Assembly: GCA_022393335.1 (NCBI GenBank)
Contig: JAJEKB010021353.1
Span: 446,142 to 510,141, forward strand
Direction: 5' to 3'
DNA length: 64,000 nucleotides
Source of the DNA: Macrotrachela quadricornifera
Taxonomy: Eukaryota; Rotifera; Eurotatoria; Philodinida; Philodinidae
Numbering within the stretch: position 1 is the first letter of the stretch; each line of letters opens with the position of its first letter. The position numbers and the translations under genes were made by a program. A model generated the notes under the pieces. That model saw only the letters and a list, made by a program, of their open reading frames with translations, did not search any database and was not told the DNA's origin. Positions 53,957 through 64,000 of this stretch are shown here, piece after piece.

Positions 53957-55270
53957 ACTGTACGAAGTGTTAGTTAAGAAAAAAGAAACAGGTAATTGAT
54001 ACTGAATTGTAAGACAAACGAATCTATACAACTTTTTTGTAATTTTATTTAATCTACTTCTCTGCTTCTGTATTGTTACTAAAATAAATTAAACTTTTAA
54101 TTTAATATTCTGATTTCGTCTCAAAAAGGTAATTTTTTCTGCAATTTAAGGTAGTGAAGCATACCTAGTTGTATATTTAGTTTCAAAATAACCAGACTAT
54201 TGAGGTATATATGAAGTAAAAAATTAAGGATCAAAGTAAAAACTGCATAATAGAGACAACTCAGCACTGAATAACTGAACTGTAGACGTGCAAACGAGGG
54301 AATATGGGGATGAGAGTGTTGTCGTTGTAGTTGGTACTGCCAAAGTTAATGTCTGAGCTATTGTTTCGACTAGTACCTGTAAATCAGAGGTGGTAACACT
54401 CATGCAAACACGAAACACAAAATTGACGCGTTCAGATGCGGTTTTGTTGTGAACCGCGTCCAGTCCAGACGCTTTTCTATTTCAGACGGCGTCTGGAGAA
54501 AACAAGTGCACTGGAGACAATTATTAATAAAACGCTGTTCAAACACATCTGAAAATTTTTCATCAAACCGATGGGTTTATCTTATTAACGTAAAATATAG
54601 TTAGCGCGGTTAGAACCAACTGACTAGATGTATCTCATTCACTGGAATTTCATTGAATATTTTGTCGATTGAGAAGTTTCATAACATGATTAAAGGTGGT
54701 AAAAAACGACATATAGACTTCTGTCAGATTTGTGTCAATAACACGTAAAATTATTTATCTGGATCCTTTAGTTTATCAAAGACTTTCAATCAAACTATCG
54801 ATTCATACTGTTACAATTGCATAGAGAAAAAATTGTAGGAAGCGTTGAATATTTTTCGTAGATAGAAATAGGTGAAGTTGCACTGATTAATTAAAATTAT
54901 GAAGTTAAAATATAAATAGATTTTCTTTCTTCACGAGAAAATATGTCAAGCTAGTACAGCTCAGTGGTGTGTGTACACAACTTCTGATTGCTATTTCTAT
55001 CGTCACTTAAGGTGATTATTCAATCCATTCACCAGAGTAGGCTAAGACCATCGTGACATGATGTCGATGGCGACCTCAGTTCGAATCTGAGATGGATTAA
55101 TAATTATTTTGTAAATTTTACAAACACTAAATCGCTTCTGAACGCGGTTTCGTTACATACCACGACTAGATGCAAAATATGTTTCACAGGTGACAAGGTG
55201 CAGATTACACACACGTTTGGATGCAAAAGAATTTACATGGATAAAACTCACACCTTTTCGCCGTCTTGTC
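53957..55270. other. intergenic; possible tRNA-like SINE head at ~55040
   Basis: After the receptor 3' UTR there is no gene. At 55028-55102 TCCATTC...GAGATGGA could form an acceptor-like stem around CAGTTCGAATCTG, a good T-arm and B box, but the D arm is poor. ACGCGGTT / GACGCG words recur at 54425-54490 and 55140-55160. Confidence 0.35.
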
Positions 55271-56227
55271 TATACTATCGGCGGTAAAAATAAATAATGG
55301 CCGTGAGTATTTTTGCAATAACTTCCGATAGGAATATGGTAGAGACCTGGGGTTTTCACTATTCGACCGAAGACAGAGGGGGGCATTCTGACACGTCGAT
55401 TTTCATTGGTCAATATATTGACCAATCACGTGAATTTTTTGATGAACATTATTAACACAAGATTTTGAAGATCAAGTTCTGCTGTAATTTTGACTTATAA
55501 CACCACCATTGGACAGCACAAATTATTCTCTGTCGATCTACCTAGAGACGACCTTTCTACCTTATTCCGTTCAGGAGACATAAGAGTTGTCCGCAAACCC
55601 CCTTTTTCGGCCACCTGACCTCTGGTCACTCCAAATATCTCTAGTGAGGGGTAATCGGTCATGCTGAATCGAGTGGTGATATTTGTTTTTCGTTTCAAAG
55701 CGATCCGACATATCCATAGCGAGTTTTTTGACATCTGATATTTTCTCACTATAGGATCGAGATAGCCGATATTTTGAAAAACTCACTGTAGAGATGTCGG
55801 ATCGCTTTGAAACGAAAAACAAATATTACCACTCGATTCAGCATGACCGATTACCCCTCACTAGAGATATTTTGGAGTGATCAGAGGTCAGGTGGCTGGA
55901 AAAAGTGGTGTCTGGAAAACTCTTACATCTCCTGAACGGAACAAGGTCGACCTTGCGTAGATTGACAGAGAATAATTCGTGCTATCCAGTGGTGGTATTA
56001 CAAGTCAAAATTACAGCAGAACTTGATCTTCAAAATCTTGTCTTAACAATGTTCATCAAGAAATTCACGTGGTTGGTCAATATATTGAACAATGAAAATC
56101 GACGTGCCAGAATGTTCCCCTCTGTCTTCGGTCGAATGGTGAAAATCCCAGATCTCTATCTTGTTCCTATCGAAAGTTATTGCAAAAATACCCACGCTCA
56201 TTATTCATTTTTACCGACGACAGTATA
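55271..56227. mobile_element. 957 bp palindromic element, ~475 bp arms
   Basis: The whole unit is an inverted duplication centred near 55755 with about 90% match by eye. Its ends are TATACTATCGGCGGTAAAAAT and, on the other strand, TATACTGTCGTCGGTAAAAAT. TATA on both sides may be the target site. There is almost no loop. The short frames on either strand mirror each other across the centre and are not genes. Confidence 0.75.
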
Positions 56228-56405
56228 AAATATGTACTATGAAGAGTTAATAGCTGAAAACTCTTTTTCATTGATATAAAATCATGGAAACGTATTTGTT
56301 GCCGCAATACGTCGACTTAAAACTTATAATCAATATTTTCCCACGAAAAATATAGTGAAGTCACAAAAAGTATTTATCATCAGTTGAAAACTCATTGTCA
56401 TCGAG

Positions 56406-57279
56406 ATTGGCGGCGGAGCCTGGAGACTCAAGAGGCTTGAGCCTCACTTGATTTCGGAACAAATATTATTTTTTGTTTTTTTATCTCAGGATCTGTTTTT
56501 TTAAGCGTGTAATACATTCGGATACATATTCTCACATATCCTCTAGTGAAAATAAGTGGTGCATCTTATTTTTTCGATTATCTCATTATACCATTGTCAT
56601 TTGATCTGATATTCATGGCATAGATACATTTTAGATGGAGTAATATATATGCCGAAAGTGTCAGCCGTAGAGAAAAAAAAAGAGAATTCCTGGAGAAAAG
56701 TATAAATATGTTCCATGCGCTCATGTATCGTTGTAAAGAAAAGCTCGTAACGATCTATAGATAATCGGAAAATCTAATTATACATTAAAAACTGATATTA
56801 TTGAAAACGGAAAAAAGAGAGAATTGAGTAAGACAACAGCAGGTTTTCTTTGCAATGATACATGAGCGCATGGAACATATTTATACTTTTCTCCAAGAAT
56901 TCTCATTTTCGACGGCTTACACTTTCAGCATATATATTATTCCATCTGAAATATATCTGTAGCATGAATATCAGATAAAGTGACAATGATCTAATGAAAT
57001 AATCGAAAAAAAAGGTGTCTCACTTACTTCGGTGAGTGAATATACAAAGAAAAGACAGATCCTATAGATCTGAAAAGTTTTCATCCGACTTTGCACCAAT
57101 GAGCAGAGAAAACTATTTTTTGATAGTTTCTAATCATTTTTGTTTAATGTTGATCGTTTCGATTTCTACTAAACTTCTGTAGAAAGACGACTTATATTCT
57201 GCTTAATGCTTTGATAAAACTGGACGACAGTAAAGTATTATGAGCCTCACTTGGTCTGATGACGCTCCGCCGCCTATGG
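56406..57279. mobile_element. 874 bp palindromic hAT-like element with ~8 bp TSD
   Basis: TCATCGAG (56398-56405) and TCATCGAT (57280-57287) match in 7 of 8 bases. The ends are AT(T/A)GGCGGCGGAGC inverted, followed by AAGTGAGGCTCA words on both sides. Internal arms ~56550-56745 and ~56845-57030 are reverse complements (TATGTTCCATGCGCTCATGTATC / GATACATGAGCGCATGGAACATA). There is no gene. The ends resemble the solo terminus at 32083. Confidence 0.7.
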
Positions 57280-57289
57280 TCATCGATAT

Positions 57290-57780
57290 TGTCCGTAGAA
57301 GATAAAAAAAGACATAAAGAAGCATTTTCTATACTTCGATTATATCATTTATAGACTCATAACAAATGCACTTCATACAAAAAATACCAGACCGAATTTC
57401 ATCGATTTTTTATTCAAAGAAGTTTATATTATGATTCAATCTATGCTTTGAAATGGATCTAATTATATATCGAGAAAATTTCGATATTTTGGATATACGA
57501 AATTCCTATTGTCCACCTGTCTATCTTCTGCAATACATGTCAAGACATATTATAATAAAAAGTTTAAAATTTCATTCGAAAATATTTCTATTGTGATTAA
57601 CTATGACTTATTAGATGAATTTAACAACCTATCTCGATAAAATATTGACATTTCAAAGAGAATAAATTTCTATTGTAGATCTGTTAATCTTCTGAGACGG
57701 ATATAGTGATTCATCTTAATAAAATATCAGGAGTTTTATTCCGGAAAGTTTATCTTCTGCGATCAACCTAATCAGTGGTC
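57290..57780 (+). repeat. degenerate ~100 bp AT-rich tandem repeat, left part
   Basis: Recurrent phrases are CTGTnnATCTTCTGnGAnnGAnnTA, TGATTTATCTnnATAAAATATTGA and TTTCTATTGT, at ~100 bp spacing. The same repeat resumes at 58497 after the piggyBac MITE, so it was one array before that insertion. Confidence 0.6.
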
Positions 57781-57784
57781 TTAG

Positions 57785-58492
57785 CCCTTTATCCCACATA
57801 GCGTTTCCAAAATAGCTACTGATGAAACAACCATTGGCATGGCGTATTGGTGCCCTAAATATGCCAAAAGTGTGGGCAGATCAATTAGATTCAAACTATT
57901 TTTTCAGTATTTTCCTGAGGGGGGTAGGGGGAAAAAATTGATAAAATTCTCTGGTGCTCTCTGTAGAACTGATGTAGTTCAGCCAAAACACATCGTAGGA
58001 AGCTCGGGAACGTCTTATTTTGTAGAGAAATGTTTGCGCTAAAACTCTACTGGTTTGAATAAAATTTTATTGTCGGTTTGTAGATGATATAGAGCTAGAG
58101 TTTTGATTTTTTAAACACCTTTTTTGGATCTCTTCTGTTTTTGACCCTGTCTTTCCTACCTAATTCTTTTGAAACTTATATAAACCACTAGTGGGCCCTT
58201 TGTCTGATACATATCACACAGCACGTCATCGAGATCCATATTGCTTAAAGTTAAAAAAAGAAGTTTACAAAAAAATTCCATTTTTCTCAATTTTTTGCAA
58301 AGCCATCGATTTTATAAATCGTATATCTCGAAACCAGCGCATTAAAAAAGAAGATTTTTTTTTACCGATGGATAGTTCATGACGTGTACTACAAAGCGTG
58401 CTCTTAGAGTTTTTGAATCGCTTATTTCGTATATTTTCTGCAGTCATTCTACAAATTGTCACTCCAGTGACCAAGGGGGGAGGGGTAAAGGG
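57785..58492. mobile_element. piggyBac-type MITE inserted in the ~100 bp repeat array
   Basis: The left target is TTAG (57781-57784, one change from TTAA) and the right is TTAA (58493-58496). The inverted ends are CCCTTTATCCC and CCCTTTACCCC. It is 708 bp with no transposase; the frame at 57839-58042 is unrecognised. piggyBac activity in this genome is supported by the transposase remnant at 63052. Confidence 0.65.
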
Positions 58493-58496
58493 TTAA

Positions 58497-59115
58497 GTAA
58501 AATCAAGATAGTTTAAATACAGAAAAATCTTATTCTATATCTATCTATATTGTGATAGGGATAAAACTATTTAGCTCCATAAAATATGATCATTTCTAAT
58601 ACAAAAAAAATTTCTATTGTATATATGACTTACTTCTCGGATGGACAAAAATGATTTGTCTCGATAAAATATTGAAAATTTAATTTGAGAAAATTTTTAT
58701 TATGCTTCAGTTTATCCTCTTAGATCGATCTATGATTTATCGGAATAAAATATTTATCTTGTGTTTCTCTCTATCTTTTGACATAAATCTCCTGATTTAT
58801 TTGAAAAAATCTAATGAGATTTTTTACAAAAAAAATATATCTTGTAGATCTGTCTGTCTTCTACGATGGAGCTAGTAATTTATGTCAATAAATTATTGAT
58901 AATTTCATTGGAAATTTTTTTTAATATGCTGCACTACATCTTCTGAGACGGATCTAATGATTCATCTAGACAAAATATTGATATTTCTGATAGAAAGAAT
59001 TTCTATTGTGTTTCTATCGGTCTTCTTAGATGGACCTAATCATTTATCTAAATAAAATATTGATATTCGTAATAAAAAAAATTATTTCCTGCTTCTCTTC
59101 GTCTTCTGAGATAAA
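58497..59115 (+). repeat. degenerate ~100 bp AT-rich tandem repeat, right part
   Basis: Continuation of the array at 57290-57780 with the same phrases (GATAAAATATTGATATTTC, TTTCTATTGTnTnTCT, TCTTCTnAGATGGA). Five to six units are visible. Confidence 0.6.
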
Positions 59116-59833
59116 CCTAAGAGTCCCTGCACGAGAAATATAACCGAATTCAAATATAGCTGCTCAATCGAGATCTCAGGTTTCAGATGAAAACTATCTT
59201 ATCTTGTCGAGCGAAGATTTTTATGCATATAACCAAATTTTTATCCTTAAGAGCGCCCCTTCATAATGAATTTTTCACTTTAAATAATCTTTTTCAGCTG
59301 CGATTTTCAGGGATGTATGGGTCTGATAAGAAACTCCTCTGGTAAAAATTCAGCTTGATAGGCCATACTTTAAACAACTTATAGTTGATATCCTACTTTT
59401 CAGGAAACCTTTAATAAGGTTATTACTATTAATGATAGAGAGCTCGGGTTGGTTTTAAATTAAAGCTAACGTCTGTGCTCAACTTTTGTACAAACAAAAT
59501 TTAAAAATTTTTCTTCATTCATTTTTTATGAACATTTCAGTCGGCATGATGTGTAAATCACAACAAAAAAGGCTGATCCAGCCACAGTAAATTTTGATTT
59601 TCTCAGACTAGGAGTCAATTATAGAAAATCCGGTCGGACAAAAATCTACTCTTCTTTGACTCTTTAAAGCAATAAAAAAAACGTTAGAAATATCTTAAAC
59701 TCAGCGAGAGTTATTTCGACTTTACCACCAAAAAACATTCTTTTGAGAAAAGTGATAAATTTCGAATTCTTTTTTCTTTTTTTTGTTGAAATTCAGAAAA
59801 AATCATAATAGAATGGCAGATATTCTATATATA
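59116..59833. other. non-coding spacer
   Basis: No gene, tandem unit or inverted repeat that I can support. Confidence 0.35.
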
Positions 59834-61170
59834 CAGGTGTTTGCAAAAAAGCTTGGACAAATAATTTTTTTTTTTAATATTTTTTTCCATCTTTAAAAGC
59901 AGTTAACGAACTAATTTTTTTAGGAATGAATCATCGATAGATATACTATATATCTATCATATATAAGTACTGTTTCTTTTCTTTTAAATACATAAACATC
60001 AAATCATGAAACAATCTAGTCAATTAAAAAATCATCATATCGCAATTTTGTATTGATGAGACAAAGGTATACGATCTGGCCGTGCTATTCATCGTGAAAC
60101 AAAAATTCCACTGAGTACTATCTGTTACAATATTAATAAATTAAAACAAACAGGTTCACTTAAACATCGAGATGGAAATGGTCGATCACGTGCGCTAAGT
60201 GGAAAAGAAAAAAAAATCTATTGGTCAATGTATTCGACAAAATAATGAAATAGCTTTTAATGAATTAAAAGAAAATGTATCCAGAACACATCATAGATTA
60301 GTCTCTTCATAAACGATAAGTCTTCATCTTCATCAATATGGTTATAAGAACGTTTTACCAAAAAGTATTTATATATTAACATTCGATGATAAAAAACGAC
60401 GTGTACAATGGGCTAAACAACATAAAAATGATGATTTTTTACGTATAGTTTTTACATATGAAGCATCATTTCAACTTTTCCGTAATACTGTACGCCGTTG
60501 GACGAAACGTTCGAATGATGAACTAAAATGCGCTCCTAAAAATCGTCAAAAGATTCACATCTGGGGTGCTATGAGTATGAATGATGCTTTAACCTGTCAT
60601 ACATTCAGATCTAACCTTGATGGTAGTTATTGGGTTCATATACTGGAAAGTTTTCTTTTACCTGCTGTTAGACGTAAGCAATTATAAGAAATAATGTAGT
60701 CTATTGTTTTTTCCTTTATTTTAGAACAGTTTCGTCGAAACTGGTGTCTACAACAGGACAATGATCCAAAGCATAGAAGTAATATTTGTAAACAATTTAT
60801 CAATGATAATATACCACGATCCTTAGACTGGCCATCTAACAGTCCTCATGTTAATCCAATCGAGAACATATGGTCGATAATAAAACGCAAAGTGGAGAAA
60901 CGAAAACCTAAAAATACCGATGAACTTGAACTTTTTTTAACTGAAGAATTTTATAATGTTGAAACTAATATAGCCAAAAATTGTGTGCTGTCGATGGAAA
61001 ATAGATGTTTGTCTCTTATTTCTTCTAAAGGTGAACGAATAAAATATTGAAATATGGTGTTTAGTAGTACTCATCATAGGCTATTAAGTGCTATACAAAA
61101 CCTTCGAACAGAGCGTATACGTAAATAAATACTACTTTAAAAGGTGTCCAAGTTTTTCTGCAAACACCTG
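59834..61170 (+). mobile_element. Tc1-type transposon with TIRs and TA target site
   Basis: CAGGTGTTTGCA(A/G)AAAA(G/A)CTTGGACA ends are inverted at 59834 and 61170, each flanked by TA (59832-59833, 61171-61172). The length, 1337 bp, is typical for an autonomous Tc1 element. The only gene is the transposase pseudogene at 60006-61050. Confidence 0.82.
60006..61050 (+). pseudogene. Tc1 transposase pseudogene
   Basis: The frame from ATG 60006 shows a paired-type HTH (GIRSGRAIHRETKIPLSTICYNINKLKQTG), a second HTH region, KKRRVQWAKQHKNDDF, HIWGAMSMNDALTCHTF, LQQDNDPKH and DWPSNSPHVNPIENIW. One 51 bp intron (60674-60724) sits exactly where the copy at 32129 has its intron. Lesions: a double stop (TGA TGA) after 17 codons, a frameshift near 60210 in an A-run, TAA near 60309, and Tyr where the first catalytic Asp is expected (FTYEASF; the other copy keeps STDEASF). 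It is therefore inactive, although the TIRs may still be usable in trans. Confidence 0.78.
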
Positions 61171-63051
61171 TATATATCGCTAAACTTTTTCAAAATATCT
61201 TACAAATGGAGTAAACTGACATCACCTATCATGCTCAATTATGTTTTTCACATGTATTTCAAGTAGTGTATAGAATTCTTCTTATACAGTTGTATTTTAC
61301 GAATATATCGATTCACATGCACTCTTACCCTTCACTCATCCATCCTTACTGCGAAAGAAAAATAAAAAATAAAAAATAAAATGTATGCGGTATCACTACT
61401 TGTGAAACATACTACCCGATATCTGCGTTCATCTAACATCAAGGACGACAACTACTTTTAAAAACGGCATAATTGGTTCATTCTTTATATGTTTGTTGAA
61501 TTTTTTCACAACAAACTTCAAGTTTTCACAGACCGATTCATACACCATATACTTCTAATTCAAATGTTCAATACTGAGGATAAGTCATAAGCCAATAACC
61601 CACATCTTTATCTGTTAGGACGTGTTTAACGATGGATACAAAAGTGTTCTATTCAATTGTAATACTAAAATTAACTCAATTTTCAAAAACTAAAAATTTT
61701 AAAAAATCACAAAATTTTTCGGACTAAATGATAGTGAGGTCAAGTCTTTCTCGATATGTCTACGAAAATTCATTCGTTTTTTGAAAACCTATATACGTTC
61801 TGAAAGCTACGAGTCCAGCGTATCTTCCTATGAAAAAATCTGAAACTTCGAATTTTTCTGAAAAATTGAGATTGCTAAGGGAGATGGGCCCTTAAGTGTG
61901 GATAAGGAAGGAGTCATAAAAAACGAGTAAGGAGAGTAGGCATTCAAGTTATAGTGCAGAGATTCTCACACTAGAATTGATATTTTGACGTTGGAATGAC
62001 AGATGGCAGTTGAAACTTAAAATTTTAGTTGAATCCATCTTTCAAGTTTGATACTACTGCGATAGGTCACGTCATTTTTAAGAACAACTTATGGCTGACT
62101 CTAAGATGATCGCGATATACATGAATAGTATTCTTTTCACTTGAATTTTTCTTTAAGTAAAATAGTGTTCGTTTATGGACTTGCTTATCCATTTCTTATA
62201 GAACTATTTTCGGACTATTTGCAAATTATTCATTCAGGGTATGTATGTTATTTATCACTCTCTTATCTATATTCATCAGAGGACAAGAGAGGTCTCGTTA
62301 TTAAGGTTTATGCAGTCTCTCAAGACCTGACCACTTTTTCAAGCGAATAAAATAAAGAAAGCTAACTAGAAACTAGAGGTTCACACAGGACACTGAAGGT
62401 ATCATCCTACTCGAGTGTGATCTGTCGGTCATAGTATAGACCATAATTTTCAGAGCAGTGTCATTCAGACACCTGAAAATATTATTCGTTTATTAGTCTG
62501 TGTGGGCCTATCACTTATACTGGTCTGAGAATTGCAATCTGTCCTTATGATAGGCAGATCTGATTCCGGTAGTATGGTACCCTCAGTGCCCTATCTGAAC
62601 ATGTGATTTGTGATCTGCGATCTTTATTTTATTCATTTAAAAAGGCGGCCAGGTTGTGACAAACCACACAGGTCTTTAAAATGAGACCTGTTCGAATCTC
62701 TGTTACCCATGCTCGCTAGATTATAAAATGATTGAATTCGACTTTAGACTCGCATTTCTCATCCTTGATTACCTTTAATCTCGTTTTATAGGAAATAAAA
62801 ATAATTAATAACAGCTAATAATTAATTAATAGTGAGCTCAGATCTAAACTCCACATCTCCGATTATCTCTCGTGAAATTTTGTACAAAATTCTTAATAAT
62901 TAATAATTAGTTAACACATTCACCAGGATTCAGTTTTCATGGAGAAAGTCTTCGAAATATTCATTTCTGTCAATAGTTAACTTCTAGTAAGTGCAAGTAG
63001 TCACCTTTTCACTATCGTCTACGGGTGACTCACCGTTCTCTTCTTCATATA
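61171..63051. other. non-coding; one small foldback at ~62390-62592
   Basis: No gene. GACACTGAAGGTATCATCCTAC (62389) and its inverted partner GTAGTATGGTACCCTCAGTGCC (ending 62592) frame a ~200 bp unit whose arms (~65 bp) pair imperfectly, a possible MITE. AATAAAAAATAAAAAATAAAA lies at ~61360-61380 and TTAATTAATAATTA words at 62800-62920. Confidence 0.4.
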
Positions 63052-64000
63052 ATGACATCTCATGAGTCAGTGCGAAATTTCCAGTTTTTTCCTACTTTTT
63101 CTAATACCAGTGGTTTCAAGTATAAAAACAACCGAAGTTCCCGAATCGTTCATATGTCGTCCGAAGAAACCGATACAAAAGAGGGCACTAACTCACTTAG
63201 AGAAGTGAGTTTTTCGGATGATGATCTGTATAGAATGCGCCTTGAATCTGGAAGTTCCGACGATAACATGACTGATGACGAGGTGGGTTCAAACGCCTAG
63301 AATGAAATAGAATCGGAATCAGATGCAGAATTTATGGAAGATCATGGACTCATCGAAGAAGTCATTTCTGCTTCGGAGGATAATATAGTCAATCCTATCG
63401 ATTGTTATCGACATTTCATCACAGACAAAGTTATCGATCTTATGGTTCGTGAAACTAATCGATATGCAGAGCAATACTTGCAAGCTCATGAGATTAGCAA
63501 ACAATGCAAATATCGTGAATGGAAAGCAACTACTCATGAAGAAATGCTCAAGTTCTTTGGGATCATTATCGAGATAGGATTGGTACAAATGCCGCAGCTG
63601 AACCGTTACTAGAGCAGCAGTGAGTTGTACGGGTTGGAGATTATTCGAAGTGCCATATTGAGAGAGAGGTTCGAATTGCTCCTCAAGTTTTGACATTTTT
63701 CGAACAACAATAACAATAATTCGAACCAAGGCAGGCTATTCAAGTTGAAACCACTCTCAGATTTACTGAAAAAGAGGTTTTTATCAGTATATATACCTGG
63801 CTTAGTTATTAGTATTGACGAAAGTACGATACCATGGTGACGTAGGCTTTTATTCAGGCAATATATACCTGGTAAAGCGCATAAGCACCGTATAAAGATG
63901 TACAAATTAGCGGCTACCAATAGATACACTTGGAATGATGTAATCTATACTGTTGAGCAAGAATCGATGGTAGGTATTGAACACGCTCAAGCAGTAGTAA
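63052..64000 (+). pseudogene. piggyBac transposase pseudogene, runs past the window end
   Basis: From ATG 63052 an acidic N-terminus (SSEETDTKEG, SFSDDDLYRMRLESGSSDDNMTDDE) leads to the piggyBac transposase core: NPIDCYRHFITDKVIDLMVRETNRYAEQ, EMLKFFGIIIEIGLVQMPQLNRY, LYGLEIIRSAILRERFELLLKF, LFKLKPLSDLLKKRF, YIPGLVISIDESTIPW (containing the first catalytic Asp) and FRQYIPGKAHKHRIKMYKL. In-frame stops are at 63298 (TAG), 63610 (TAG, at the usual Tyr-Trp-Ser), ~63690 (TGA) and ~63838 (TGA). The frame otherwise stays aligned. The C-terminal half and the right end lie outside the window. It could have mobilised the two TTAA MITEs. Confidence 0.78.

Noticed and set aside
55495..56228. Frames on both strands between 55.5 and 56.2 kb
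   Set aside because: They mirror each other across the palindrome centre, so they are by-products of the inverted duplication.
62640..62715. Another tRNA-like sequence with GTTCGAATC
   Set aside because: It has a T-arm-like motif, but no acceptor stem or A box could be fitted.

Overview
This 64 kb window is AT-rich, intron-bearing animal DNA that looks like a transposon-dense accessory region of a bdelloid rotifer genome (Adineta/Rotaria type). That assignment is an inference. It rests on three things: an intronless bacterial-type non-ribosomal peptide synthetase (NRPS) sitting among genes with 47-53 bp introns, a very large secreted/7-transmembrane receptor gene with LDL-receptor class A and EGF modules, and a wide mix of small DNA transposons with very few intact genes. 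Two runs of 10 N (35275-35284 and 45406-45415) show the window is scaffolded.

Layout. 1-5.4 kb: a possible short two-exon gene, then a minus-strand endonuclease/OTU (Helentron-like) pseudogene split by a 2985 bp Mutator-like element with an 8 bp target duplication and a FLYWCH/MULE transposase pseudogene. 5.4-11.5 kb: two copies of a tRNA-derived SINE-like repeat around a foldback repeat, then a piggyBac-type MITE and a GTCTGTAAGGGG repeat. 11.6-18.9 kb: an intact 2452-residue NRPS (C-A-T-C-A-T-TE), the only clearly intact single-exon biosynthetic gene. 19.8-26.2 kb: a 6.4 kb element without a visible gene, bounded by CACTGTAAAA repeats and TA. 26.3-28.2 kb: an hAT-type non-autonomous element. 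29-33 kb: a graveyard with a mariner HTH fragment, a Penelope-like RT tail, a PARG pseudogene and a Tc1 fragment. 34.3-54.0 kb: one receptor gene (exons at 34326, 41566, 43294, 46833 and 52620, all introns phase 1). Its first intron is full of repeats, its third exon is cut by a 1.6 kb Helitron-type insertion, and its last intron holds transposons nested at least four deep. 54-64 kb: two large palindromic elements, degenerate ~100 bp repeats split by a piggyBac MITE, a Tc1 element with TIRs, and a piggyBac transposase pseudogene running off the end.

Most notable points: (1) the two adenylation domains of the NRPS are nearly identical at DNA level on both sides of a diverged substrate-pocket core, at an exact 3240 bp offset; (2) many non-autonomous elements here are built from one short keyword repeated inside palindromes or TIRs; (3) transposon insertions can be ordered in time from target-site duplications.
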